Below are positions 8,335 through 15,890 of a stretch of DNA of 22,139 nt, piece by piece. Every line of letters begins with the position of its first letter. Positions within the stretch are counted from its first letter, which is position 1. Under the pieces are notes generated by a model. It was not told the DNA's origin, searched no databases, and was given only the letters and a program-made list of their open reading frames with translations. The translations under genes were made by a program, and so were the position numbers. This DNA comes from Methanobacterium sp. GTDB taxonomy: Archaea; Methanobacteriota; Methanobacteria; Methanobacteriales; Methanobacteriaceae. The stretch is taken from positions 25,001 to 47,139 of the forward strand of contig DUPR01000017.1 in the NCBI GenBank assembly GCA_012838205.1, written 5' to 3'.

Positions 8335-8880
8335 TTGAGGATTTGTGGAGGTTGGAGTATTATTAATGGTAGAAGTGTAGTTGGTTGTAATGATAGTGGT
8401 ATTATTGGCTACTGGTGGGAATGCACTGTCATTAACCAGCATGGGAACTGAAGATACTTCAGAGGGTTTATTTATAAGCAAGGATCCCATGGATGTTCCC
8501 ACTATAAATGCCAGGGCAATAAAGGCAATTAAACTAATCTTGGCCCTATTACCCAGCCATCCCTTAGAAGGTATTTCTCTACCTTTAATGGAATCATGGT
8601 TGGTAATATATTTTTTAATCATTTCCTCTTTTTCAGCTTCTTCAGCTTGTTTTTTTCTTTCATTTTCCTGGTCTGACCAGTAATCAAGAGTTTTTTCAGA
8701 CCCCATTCTACCTTGCATCCTGCGCACTCTTTCTGCTACTTGCAAGGTTTCCAATTCCTGCCCTATGTCTCTTTTACGGGCGAAATATTCCTTTTTAGAA
8801 ATATTGCCATTATTATAATCATTTTCAAGCTCTTGTAACTGTTTATTGAGCTTTTTTCTATCTGAAATTATTTTAATCAT
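8236..8880 (-). CDS. Membrane-anchored protein with Pro-Lys/Glu repeat tail
   Basis: I do not recognise this 214-residue protein as a named family. Residues 1-100 are highly charged and helical, with an N-terminal LxxDYxxGxISKKEYxxRK segment (18-37) resembling short SHOCT-like helices and a likely coiled coil. One transmembrane helix spans about 114-136. Outside it comes a Ser/Thr/Asn-rich stalk with N-glycosylation sequons at Asn150, 159, 160, 167 and 173, then a tail of PKPEP-type repeats from about 182. The likely topology is N-in, C-out, with the tail in or across the wall. The start ATG lies in the end of pheA (eight-base overlap) with AAGGAG directly before it, so translation is probably coupled. 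The stop is a TAA inside the repeat; twelve more in-frame codons run to a TGA at 8197-8199. Confidence 0.75.
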   Translation of the reverse strand: MIKIISDRKKLNKQLQELENDYNNGNISKKEYFARKRDIGQELETLQVAERVRRMQGRMGSEKTLDYWSDQENERKKQAEEAEKEEMIKKYITNHDSIKGREIPSKGWLGNRAKISLIAFIALAFIVGTSMGSLLINKPSEVSSVPMLVNDSAFPPVANNTTIITTNYTSTINNTPTSTNPQTPKPEPKPQPKPKPKPPEPEPKPPEPEPKPQP

Positions 8881-9682
8881 CTCCTTCTTGAGGATATGAT
8901 CCCAAAATCTTTATGTATCCTACCTTTGATCTTATCCTATTTATAACATTCACAACTTTTAAATCACTATGATGACCCTCTAAATCCACAAAGAAGATGT
9001 AGCTTCCCAGTTTTTCCTTTGATGGTCTGGATTCTATCTTGGTTAAATTAATTTTTTCCCTGGCAAATTCGCCCAATATCTCATAAAGACCACCAGGACG
9101 GTCGTTAGATAAACATAAAACTAAAGATGTTTTGTCCCTGCCAGTGGGAACGTGGTCTTCATGATCAATGACCACAAAACGAGTCATGTTACTTTCATGG
9201 TCTTGGATATCTTCAGCAGCGATTTTAAGCCCATACAAAGTTGCTGCTCTACGAGTTCCAATGGCAGCCACATTTTTTTTGTCTTTTATGATCTCTGATG
9301 CTTCAGCAGTGCTTCTTGTTGCTTGTGTCCGAACCCCCATTTTCTCCAAAAACATACGACACTGAGATAATGGCTGGTAATGGGAGTATACCATTTTCAA
9401 GTCGTTTAAATCGGTTCCAGAGTTAATAAGTAGGTTAAGGCTAATGGGGATTATTATTTCCCCTTTAATTTTCAGGAGATATTGATGGGCAAGAAGATCT
9501 AGGGTTACACCAACTGAACCTTCAATGGAATTTTCAATAGGAACAACACCAACATCAACTTCTTTTTTATGAACTGCACGAAAAACATCAGGTATTGTGG
9601 CATATGGCACTAGTTCTCCCCCTATAGTGGATGCTGCTTCTTCGGTGAAAGTCCCTGTGGGGCCTAAAAATCCTATTTTCAT
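8873..9682 (-). CDS. pheA: Prephenate dehydratase
   Basis: PheA converts prephenate to phenylpyruvate in phenylalanine synthesis. The 269-residue protein is the monofunctional form. It has a catalytic type II periplasmic-binding-like domain (about 1-178) with FLGPTGTFTEEAA at the start, VVPIENSIEGSV at 46-57 and the catalytic TRF motif at 167-169. A C-terminal ACT domain follows, with GGLYEILG (197-204) and ESRP (217-220), the phenylalanine-binding signatures, so feedback inhibition by phenylalanine is expected. ATG 9682 has only a weak GGGA upstream. It lies 68 bases after the RNA ligase gene on the same strand and overlaps the start of the Pro-rich membrane protein. No chorismate mutase domain is fused. 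Confidence 0.94.
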   Translation of the reverse strand: MKIGFLGPTGTFTEEAASTIGGELVPYATIPDVFRAVHKKEVDVGVVPIENSIEGSVGVTLDLLAHQYLLKIKGEIIIPISLNLLINSGTDLNDLKMVYSHYQPLSQCRMFLEKMGVRTQATRSTAEASEIIKDKKNVAAIGTRRAATLYGLKIAAEDIQDHESNMTRFVVIDHEDHVPTGRDKTSLVLCLSNDRPGGLYEILGEFAREKINLTKIESRPSKEKLGSYIFFVDLEGHHSDLKVVNVINRIRSKVGYIKILGSYPQEGDD

Positions 9683-9750
9683 AATATATTCCCATGAACT
9701 GTTATTGGATTATCTAATTGACAACTATGAAAGTAATATTAAATTAGTGG

Positions 9751-10899
9751 TTAATATAATCCACCATGGAGATAATTATTTACTCTATCATTGGTGGACT
9801 GGTGTATTCTCCTTATGACTGCTTTACCATCTTTAATCTCCACTAATTTAGCCATAACCTTCAAATCCCGGAGGTGACGGATAAATTCCTCTGCTTCATT
9901 TTCACTACCCACCTCAATTACCAGATCCTCTGCTGCAATTTCGCCTTTTTTAACTCTTTTAATTGTTTCCAACATTGGATATAGTATTGATTCACCTATC
10001 CTGAAAGCTCTTTCTGAGAGTTCATCTGTAGATTCAGACATTTCATAGGCTTGGAATCCTTCCCGAATTATCCTGCTGAAAAGAAAAGCTTGAGCCAAAT
10101 CAAATGGATAACTCAAAGCATATTCCAGTTCTGATGCTTGTGCCTGAGATGAAGTGTATTTTAAAGGTTCCAACTGCATCATTGGATCTTTCATTACCAC
10201 GCCCTCCCTATTATTAGCACCTAAATCTCGAACAATCTCCATGATCGTTTCGGGGGCTTCGTCAACTGGAAATATCCCCATCAGACGGACTGGTTCCAGT
10301 CCGTATTCTTTGAGTAAGTTTCTCTTTTCCATCACAGTAAGTGGGTTGTTGGTTTGTTTTTCCCTTAAATCAAAGATTCTGAAACCTAATTTCCCAATCT
10401 CCGGATAATAATGAGACACATATGGATTTAACGTGCCCACCATTTCTCCACATATCACCATTTCCGGATTTTCTTGGAAAAAATCATCTAAATAGAGTAT
10501 TTCTGTTGCTTTACGAGTGGTGTAAGGACAAATATAACCGCCCCGGGTTAAGGCTATTATTTGTTGATCTACCTGAGCTATACGAACATTGTATCCATTC
10601 ATCTTCTCTTCAACAGCCACTTCTTTAGGGAAATGTTTCTTCAATGCTGGTTGTAAAAGGAGTGTTCTTCTAATCTTTGGGAAACCTCTTATAATGTGAA
10701 TATTTCCCTTGTCAATTACCAGTGTCCCGGATTCAATTGGCCCCAAATCTTTTTTGAACTGGATTGCATCAAGATCATGTTTCTGGTACTTTTTTATAAT
10801 TCCTTTCCAGTATGCTTCTTCTAATTTCTGAGAAGATATGTTCAGAAGTTTTGAAACCTTTTCCTGAGTTAGTAGATTGGGGATGTTTTTTTCGCGCAT
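9751..10899 (-). CDS. Archaeal RNA ligase (Rnl3 family)
   Basis: This ATP-dependent RNA ligase resembles the characterised MthRnl and Pab1020 enzymes, homodimers that join or circularise single-stranded RNA; the cellular role is unsettled. In the 382-residue protein the nucleotidyltransferase motifs appear in order: I, EKMNG (98-102) with Lys99 as the AMP-accepting lysine; III, GEMVG (151-155); IIIa, FRIFD (173-177); IV, REGVVMK (231-237); V, PLKY (245-248). An N-terminal extension and a helical C-terminal dimerisation region complete the family architecture and length. Motif I has Asn where classical ligases have Asp, which I believe is normal for Rnl3. There is no ribosome binding site; a TATA box at 10925-10932 implies a leaderless message. 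It sits downstream of the CBS cluster. Confidence 0.88.
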   Translation of the reverse strand: MREKNIPNLLTQEKVSKLLNISSQKLEEAYWKGIIKKYQKHDLDAIQFKKDLGPIESGTLVIDKGNIHIIRGFPKIRRTLLLQPALKKHFPKEVAVEEKMNGYNVRIAQVDQQIIALTRGGYICPYTTRKATEILYLDDFFQENPEMVICGEMVGTLNPYVSHYYPEIGKLGFRIFDLREKQTNNPLTVMEKRNLLKEYGLEPVRLMGIFPVDEAPETIMEIVRDLGANNREGVVMKDPMMQLEPLKYTSSQAQASELEYALSYPFDLAQAFLFSRIIREGFQAYEMSESTDELSERAFRIGESILYPMLETIKRVKKGEIAAEDLVIEVGSENEAEEFIRHLRDLKVMAKLVEIKDGKAVIRRIHQSTNDRVNNYLHGGLY

Positions 10900-10924
10900 A
10901 ATTAATTGTCTAAAGTCTGATATC

Positions 10925-10932
10925 TATTTAAA
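10925..10932 (-). promoter_or_regulatory. TATA box for the RNA ligase gene (leaderless)
   Basis: On the minus strand this reads TTTAAATA. Its centre is about 29 bases before the start codon at 10899, so transcription would start about two bases before or at the ATG. It directly abuts the U-tract of the terminator at 10933-10957. Confidence 0.5.
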
Positions 10933-10957
10933 AAAAAGAAAAATGGGGATAAGCCCC
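10933..10957 (-). terminator. Terminator after the CBS gene cluster
   Basis: On the minus strand GGGG (10954-10957) and CCCC (10945-10948) form a four-base GC stem around loop CTTAT, followed by ATTTTTCTTTTTTT. This resembles an intrinsic terminator for the CBS genes and lies 26 bases after the last CBS stop codon. Confidence 0.5.
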
Positions 10958-10983
10958 TATATCATTTATTGGGATGATTTTTT

Positions 10984-11802
10984 TTAGACTTTTTCCAGTT
11001 CCACTATCAGTTTCAAAAAGTCAGTTTTGGTGATTATCCCGGTCATGCCCTGATCACCGGCCACTGGAAGTCCACTGAAATTATTATCCAACATAATCAT
11101 TGCTGCATCGGATACTGGAGTTTCTTCAGATATGGTTTTCACATTTTGAACCATAACATCCTCCACCAGTAAGTTACGTATCCTGGCTGGTTTGTACTTA
11201 TCTGGAACTACTTTACGGAAGGACATCATTGCCAAGGCTATATCTTTAGCTGTAATCATTCCCTGGAGTTCACCGTTTTCAGTTACCGGGATTCTGCCAA
11301 TTTTTTTATCAATTATAATTCTTCTAGCGTGCACAAGCCTATCTTGTGGTTCAATAGTTGTTAAATCTTTGTTCATCCTTTCGTTCACGGGGATTTCGTT
11401 AAAAGGCTTTCCTTGACATGTTTCCAGAAAGTCACTTTTGGTGATCATTCCCACGATGTCTCCAGATTCAACTACAATTAATCCACCAATACCATTTTCC
11501 AACATAGTTTCAGCAGCAGTAGGTAGTGCTTGGTTGGGTTCGGCAGTTAAGGGTTGAGGAGTCATAACAGTGGACACATGGAAGTGTGATGGTGACAGGT
11601 TACCATATTTTGATGATCCAAGCCTTAATGCAATATCTTTTTCTGTTATTATACCCACTATTTCTTTTTTGTGATTTTGGTTGGTGTTTATAACTGGTAG
11701 TCGGGATATTTTGTGTTTTTTCATTAATTTAAATGCGTCATGAATGTTTTGGTCTTTATCAACCACTACCACATCTTTGGCCATTATATCTTTGACATGC
11801 AT
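10984..11802 (-). CDS. Four-CBS-domain protein (CBS array gene 5)
   Basis: The 272-residue protein consists almost entirely of two Bateman modules, that is four CBS domains, each starting with a (D/T)VM or MAKDV-like turn and ending in GIITKTDF or GMITKSDF. They lie at roughly 1-60, 76-131, 138-193 and 207-270. CBS pairs usually bind adenine nucleotides, SAM or related ligands and act as sensors. No catalytic domain is attached, so older labels such as IMP dehydrogenase-related protein are misleading. Start ATG 11802 has AGGGGAT about eight bases upstream. It is the last of five adjacent CBS genes, 18 bases after its neighbour and followed by a terminator-like hairpin. The ligand and partner are unknown. 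Confidence 0.9.
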   Translation of the reverse strand: MHVKDIMAKDVVVVDKDQNIHDAFKLMKKHKISRLPVINTNQNHKKEIVGIITEKDIALRLGSSKYGNLSPSHFHVSTVMTPQPLTAEPNQALPTAAETMLENGIGGLIVVESGDIVGMITKSDFLETCQGKPFNEIPVNERMNKDLTTIEPQDRLVHARRIIIDKKIGRIPVTENGELQGMITAKDIALAMMSFRKVVPDKYKPARIRNLLVEDVMVQNVKTISEETPVSDAAMIMLDNNFSGLPVAGDQGMTGIITKTDFLKLIVELEKV

Positions 11803-11820
11803 TTTTATTATCCCCTTTAT

Positions 11821-12663
11821 TTATTGTATTCCTCTGATAATATCGGTTTTTGTGATTATTCCAACTAATTCATCTTTATTCAAAACTGGAATACCACTTA
11901 GATCCTTATTTATCATAATAGTTGCGGCATTAGATGCGTCTTCATCAGGACTGATTGTAATAAGGTCAGTTGTCATTATGTCCCCTGCCGTAACCATTGA
12001 CACTTCTCTAACATTTCTTTTCTCTTGACCCTCAATTTTGTGGAGGAATGCTATTTTTTCTTGGCTAACCCCAGTTTCAGGGTCTTCTACATTGGCAAAT
12101 GATATGTTTCCAGAGGTTATTATCCCAACAGGCTCATTATCCCTCATTACTATAACTTTGCCTATTTTGTGATCTTCCATTATGCTAATAACATGACCTA
12201 TACTGTGGTTTTCATTTACAGTTACTACTTCACTGGTCATGAGTTGTGATACTTTCCATTTTTTGGCGAATTTTTGGCTGTAGAAGTCCATTAGGTCACT
12301 TTTAGTTATTATTCCCACTAATTCCCCATTGTCTACAACTGGAAGAGAGCTTATGTTGTTTTTGATCATTTGCTCAACTGCTTCCCTTAGCTCCCTGAAA
12401 GGAGTTATGGTTATTGGATGGGATGTCATTACTCTGCGGATTGATATTTTATCTATTGGCCTCCTCTTCCATTGCGGTCCATTCGCCCTCATTTTTCTTA
12501 TTAAATCTTTTTCAGTTAGGATGCCCACTGGTTTGCCTTCTTGGTCAACCACTAAAATACGGCTGTAACCGTGTTTGAGCATGAGGTTTCGGGCGTGACT
12601 TACTTGTTCATTTTCTTTGACTAACACTACGTCCTCGTTCATTACATCCTCGATTTTCATCAT
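11821..12663 (-). CDS. Four-CBS-domain protein (CBS array gene 4)
   Basis: This 280-residue protein has four CBS domains and no other recognisable domain. The units start at MKIEDVM, IRRVMTS, VSQLMTS and AGDIMTT and end with GILTEKDL, GIITKSDL, GIITSGNI and GIITKTDI. The third unit ends in Ser-Gly-Asn instead of the usual Thr/Ser-x-Asp, so its ribose-contacting position may be altered. A linker of about 35 residues separates units three and four. The start has two adjacent ATG codons (12663 and 12660); AGGGG upstream suits either. It follows the preceding CBS gene by 35 bases and precedes the next by 18, so cotranscription is likely. The predicted role is adenosyl-ligand sensing; partner unknown. 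Confidence 0.9.
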   Translation of the reverse strand: MMKIEDVMNEDVVLVKENEQVSHARNLMLKHGYSRILVVDQEGKPVGILTEKDLIRKMRANGPQWKRRPIDKISIRRVMTSHPITITPFRELREAVEQMIKNNISSLPVVDNGELVGIITKSDLMDFYSQKFAKKWKVSQLMTSEVVTVNENHSIGHVISIMEDHKIGKVIVMRDNEPVGIITSGNISFANVEDPETGVSQEKIAFLHKIEGQEKRNVREVSMVTAGDIMTTDLITISPDEDASNAATIMINKDLSGIPVLNKDELVGIITKTDIIRGIQ

Positions 12664-12698
12664 GCTGTTCGCCCCTAAAATTTTTTAATAAACCATAA

Positions 12699-13640
12699 CT
12701 ATGAAATTATGGCTTTTAATATATCACTTTCGGTAATAATTCCTTTTAAATCACCATTTTGTACTACAGGAAGTCCTCCAATGCCTTTATCTTCCATTAA
12801 ATCGCAGACATCGCCCAAGTGACTCATGGCATTGGCAGTGATCACATCTGACTCCATTATTTCGGTTATGGTTGTGTTGAGAATTTCTTCAGCACTGTTG
12901 GTTATCATGTGTTCGAAAGCACTGTTTTTACCCAGAAATTCCAGTATATCCGTTGCAGTGACAATACCCACTATTTTTTCTTTCTCAGGGTGTGGTGTTT
13001 TACGCTCTTCACCCACAACCGGGATTCTGCGAAGTTTGTTCCTGACCATGATCTTTGATGCTCCTTCAATGCGTGTTCCCGGAGTGGTGGTAATTACATT
13101 TTTTTGCATGTGGTCATCAACAAGCTCATCATTAAGTACCCCGGCCATCAGAAGTACAAAATCTCTTTCGGAAACAATTCCAGCTATTTTATGTTCAGAA
13201 TCTACTATTGGAAGAGCTCCTACTCCTTTAGTTGTCATTTTTGCCACTGCAGTGTTTATGGAGTCTTTAGTGTTAATGGTTTCAACTTCACGAGTCATAA
13301 TCATCTTAACTGGTTCGTTTACGGCTGCAGGGAAGTTATCATGATGTTTTTTCTCAAGAATCTTATACTTGTCCCCACCTCCTAAGAAGTCCAGGATATC
13401 CATTGAGGTAACTATTCCAAGAAGCTTTTCACTACCAGGATCAGTTATTGGAAGTCTTCTGAACTTGTTTTTCACCATTCTTTCAGCTGCTTCCTTTATT
13501 GTGGCTGTTTGAGGTGCGGTTACCACCTTTTTAGTTGCTATGCTCATCACGTCTCCCTCATGTTGGGATGCGTGGGTTTCAAATTCCAATGAACCACGGT
13601 CCATTGATTTCACCAAGTTTATGGTTTCTTTTTTTCTCAT
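12699..13640 (-). CDS. Four-CBS-domain protein with A-B-A-B repeat (CBS array gene 3)
   Basis: This is the longest array member, 313 residues. A charged N-terminal extension of about 30 residues precedes four CBS domains. Units one and three resemble each other (FRRLPI...DILDFLG and LRRIPV...DILEFLG), as do two and four (GVGALPIV and GIGGLPVV), pointing to duplication of a whole Bateman pair. A charged insert (about 210-220, with TPHPEKEK) interrupts unit three. It is probably a cytoplasmic ligand sensor; no enzyme domain is seen. The ATG at 13640 has AGAGGTG about seven bases upstream. A TATA box at 13681-13689 suggests an internal promoter for this and the next two genes, after a 128-base gap from the preceding CBS gene. 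Confidence 0.9.
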   Translation of the reverse strand: MRKKETINLVKSMDRGSLEFETHASQHEGDVMSIATKKVVTAPQTATIKEAAERMVKNKFRRLPITDPGSEKLLGIVTSMDILDFLGGGDKYKILEKKHHDNFPAAVNEPVKMIMTREVETINTKDSINTAVAKMTTKGVGALPIVDSEHKIAGIVSERDFVLLMAGVLNDELVDDHMQKNVITTTPGTRIEGASKIMVRNKLRRIPVVGEERKTPHPEKEKIVGIVTATDILEFLGKNSAFEHMITNSAEEILNTTITEIMESDVITANAMSHLGDVCDLMEDKGIGGLPVVQNGDLKGIITESDILKAIIS

Positions 13641-13680
13641 CTATACACCTCTATTACGAAATAACTTTGAATTATTTTTT

Positions 13681-13689
13681 TTATAATAA
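13681..13689 (-). promoter_or_regulatory. TATA box within the CBS cluster
   Basis: On the minus strand this reads TTATTATAA. A start near 13658 would give a leader of about 18 bases containing the GAGGTG site of the CBS gene at 13640. It lies in the only sizeable gap (128 bases) within the CBS cluster. Confidence 0.4.
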
Positions 13690-13768
13690 TGGGATACATT
13701 AAAATTGCTATTTAGATTCTCTAAAATCAGTTCAGCACCCACTTCAGATTTAAAAGATGATGGGCACA

Positions 13769-14590
13769 TCAGTTGAGATACGACCATAAAATATCTTCCC
13801 TTGAAACTATACCAATTAGATCGGCTTGTTTAGCTCTTCGGGGTTCTTTTTTAACATATATTGGATTTTTTACAATAGGCAGACGTCCAATATTATATTC
13901 CAATAGTATTTCAGCGGCTTCGCGAATGGATGTGCTGGTTATGGCCACAACTGGTGGGGTTCTCATTATTTTTTCCACCAAAACTGACCTTCGGGTCTCA
14001 TGAGATTGGGATTCACGGCCCATTCGAACATTACCCGATTTGATAATGTCCATTCTGGTGATAATGCCTATAATTTTATTATTTTTAATCACTGGAAGAC
14101 CAGATACGCCTGAATCACCCATTCTCTTCCAAACATGAGAAATCGGATCATCATGATTGCAAGTGATAACTGAAGAACTCATAATACCTTCAATGGATTC
14201 ATTCGCAGGTAGTGATCCATTGTAGAGTAATTTCATTATGATATCCGCTACTGTTACTATTCCCACCAGATGCATGTCATCCTGTGACTCCACTACTGGA
14301 GCGTATAACGTGCCAGAATTTACAATTTCCTTAATCAGGGAGGTTATATCCATTTCAGGAGTGGTAATCACTAAGGGTTGTTCCATGATCCCCCTGGCAT
14401 CGATGTTGGATTTGGTTGAAGAGATATTTAACATGTCTCCACGAGTAATAATACCTTCCAAACGGTTCCCAGATACAACAGGAATTGTTCGGAACCCATG
14501 TTCCCGGAAAACAGACCTTACTTTAGTGACATGGGTATCCGCAGATACGGTGACAGGATCCGGGGTCATTATTTGTCCCACCGGGTTCAA
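13769..14590 (-). CDS. Four-CBS-domain protein starting at TTG (CBS array gene 2)
   Basis: The 273-residue protein has four CBS domains, beginning near QIMTPDP (6), GIMEQPL (68), GIMSSSV (135) and KIMRTPP (206). Units end in [24 protein letters not shown] and GIVSREDI. The last carries an insert of about 15 residues rich in basic residues (KKEPRRAKQ) before its final strand. The probable start is TTG at 14590: GGTGA at 14598-14602, inside the end of the upstream gene, is seven bases away, whereas the next candidates (GTG codon 4, ATG codon 8) are much further. The stop of the CBS-zinc ribbon gene is two bases upstream, so translation is probably coupled. The two proteins may work together; ligand unknown. 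Confidence 0.87.
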   Translation of the reverse strand: MNPVGQIMTPDPVTVSADTHVTKVRSVFREHGFRTIPVVSGNRLEGIITRGDMLNISSTKSNIDARGIMEQPLVITTPEMDITSLIKEIVNSGTLYAPVVESQDDMHLVGIVTVADIIMKLLYNGSLPANESIEGIMSSSVITCNHDDPISHVWKRMGDSGVSGLPVIKNNKIIGIITRMDIIKSGNVRMGRESQSHETRRSVLVEKIMRTPPVVAITSTSIREAAEILLEYNIGRLPIVKNPIYVKKEPRRAKQADLIGIVSREDILWSYLN

Positions 14591-14592
14591 GA

Positions 14593-15153
14593 TTATTCAC
14601 CTTCTAATTCGTCCTTGCACTCCTCACACAGGTACTTGCCATCCACTTCATCGAGGTATTCAACATAATTTCCACAAACTTCACAAGCTCCAGGTACGGA
14701 TTTTTCATTAGAAGAATAATTAATCTGATTTTCCATCCTGGCGTTTTCCACCAGTATTTCAGTCAATTCTGGTGAAACTGTCATAACATCAGTGGAGGTT
14801 AAGATACCAACAAGAACTCCATTGTTCACTACTGGCAGCCTTCGGATATTGTTTTTTGCCATGATTCTGGCAGCTTCGTTGAGGTCGCTTCCAGGGTCGA
14901 TGTTAATGAGATTTTTTGTCATAATCTCCTCGACAGTCATTTTGCTGGCCTGAATATCCTTAGATACAACCTTGCTTATAATATCGCTTTCAGTGACCAG
15001 TCCTTCTGGTTCGGAGTTGCTCTTAATAATGAGACTTCCAATACTCTTCTGAGTCATTATAGCCGCGGCTTGGGCTATACTTGTATCAGGGTCTATGGTT
15101 ATTACACTTGAAGTCATTGCGTCGTGCACAGTCATTTGTGTGTCCATTTCCAT
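14593..15153 (-). CDS. CBS-pair protein with C-terminal zinc ribbon (CBS array gene 1)
   Basis: This 186-residue protein has one Bateman pair (CBS units at about 8-64 and 72-127), a linker, and a C-terminal zinc-ribbon or rubredoxin-like knuckle with Cys157, Cys160, Cys176 and Cys179 (CEVC...CEEC). It matches the architecture of the characterised archaeal CBS-zinc ribbon family (for example TA0289 of Thermoplasma), in which the ribbon can hold Zn or Fe. Such proteins may sense an adenosyl ligand, or a metal or redox state, and pass it to a partner. AGGAGGT lies six bases before ATG 15153. It starts 11 bases after the queE stop and ends two bases before the next CBS gene, so it is probably in the queDE transcript. 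Confidence 0.88.
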   Translation of the reverse strand: MEMDTQMTVHDAMTSSVITIDPDTSIAQAAAIMTQKSIGSLIIKSNSEPEGLVTESDIISKVVSKDIQASKMTVEEIMTKNLINIDPGSDLNEAARIMAKNNIRRLPVVNNGVLVGILTSTDVMTVSPELTEILVENARMENQINYSSNEKSVPGACEVCGNYVEYLDEVDGKYLCEECKDELEGE

Positions 15154-15164
15154 CTACATACCTC

Positions 15165-15890
15165 CTATTTCAGTTTAAGAAGCTTATGAACTTGGGGTAT
15201 AGTTAAAACGTTTAAATGTTCTCCTGCCTTTTCAGAAATTGCCAGTAACTTCTGATTTTTATCAGCCCAATATTCCAGAGGACTTGAAGGCTGAATAACC
15301 AGGGGCAATTTGGACGTAGCAGGGATTTCTCCCATGATTCTAGCTGCTATGGAGCCCACAGTGTCTGTCTGTGTAGAGGGTTGTACTACCAACTTACAGT
15401 AAGTATCTATCCCCTCTTCTATTAATATCTTTATGGATTCAATCTCCCTCTTCATTAGAACATCCCAGTTAGAAACTGCCTCATGTTCAGGTAATTTGAT
15501 ATCTAATGAAACATAATCTATTAATTCTGTTAATTTCCTAAGTTCATCAGGTAAAGAGCCATTTGTCTCTAAAAGGACAGGAAAATTACATTTTTCTAAG
15601 AAATTCTTAATAAAATCCGCATGTAACAATGGTTCTCCTCCGGTTAGTGAAATAGAATGAAAATCCGGAGTTATAAGTTCATTAACATTTTGACATAACG
15701 TTTCAACATCGAATTCATTTCCATAATTCGAATCACGGCTTAAAGGCGTGTCACAATAATTACAGTTAAGGTTGCATCCAGAAAACCTTATAAAGACTTG
15801 TCTTCTGCCCAAAAGCATCCCTTCACCCTGAAGACTGGAAAATATTTCAGAAATACGGGCTTTTATATTAAATCCCCCATTATTTAACAA
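15165..15890 (-). CDS. queE: 7-carboxy-7-deazaguanine synthase QueE
   Basis: QueE is the radical SAM enzyme that contracts the ring of 6-carboxytetrahydropterin to 7-carboxy-7-deazaguanine, on the path to preQ0 and archaeosine of tRNA. The 241-residue protein has an [10 protein letters not shown]-terminal substrate segment (16-24) and the CxxxCxxC cluster motif at Cys39, Cys43 and Cys46 (CNLNCNYC). [17 protein letters not shown] and SLDIKLP are the SAM- and substrate-binding strands. The start is uncertain. TTG 15890 overlaps the end of queD but has no ribosome binding site. The next plausible initiation point is an ATA codon at 15866 (codon 9), preceded by GGGGGA at six bases; there is no ATG upstream of the conserved region. 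It directly follows queD. Confidence 0.9.
   Translation of the reverse strand: MLNNGGFNIKARISEIFSSLQGEGMLLGRRQVFIRFSGCNLNCNYCDTPLSRDSNYGNEFDVETLCQNVNELITPDFHSISLTGGEPLLHADFIKNFLEKCNFPVLLETNGSLPDELRKLTELIDYVSLDIKLPEHEAVSNWDVLMKREIESIKILIEEGIDTYCKLVVQPSTQTDTVGSIAARIMGEIPATSKLPLVIQPSSPLEYWADKNQKLLAISEKAGEHLNVLTIPQVHKLLKLK

Noticed and set aside
8176..8451. Plus-strand frame encoding an Arg/Phe-rich repeat protein
   Set aside because: It is the complement of the Pro-Lys/Glu repeat of the membrane protein; the composition is forced by the hexamer repeat and there is no ribosome binding site.
12826..13344. 172-codon plus-strand frame inside the CBS cluster
   Set aside because: It is antisense to a well-supported CBS gene, lacks family similarity and has no initiation signal; similar antisense frames occur at 14238-14711 and 11744-12028.
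13641..13768. C/D-box guide RNA in the gap between two CBS genes
   Set aside because: Several CTGA strings occur on the minus strand, but the C box is imperfect (TGATGT) and no C' box or proper guide spacing is present.
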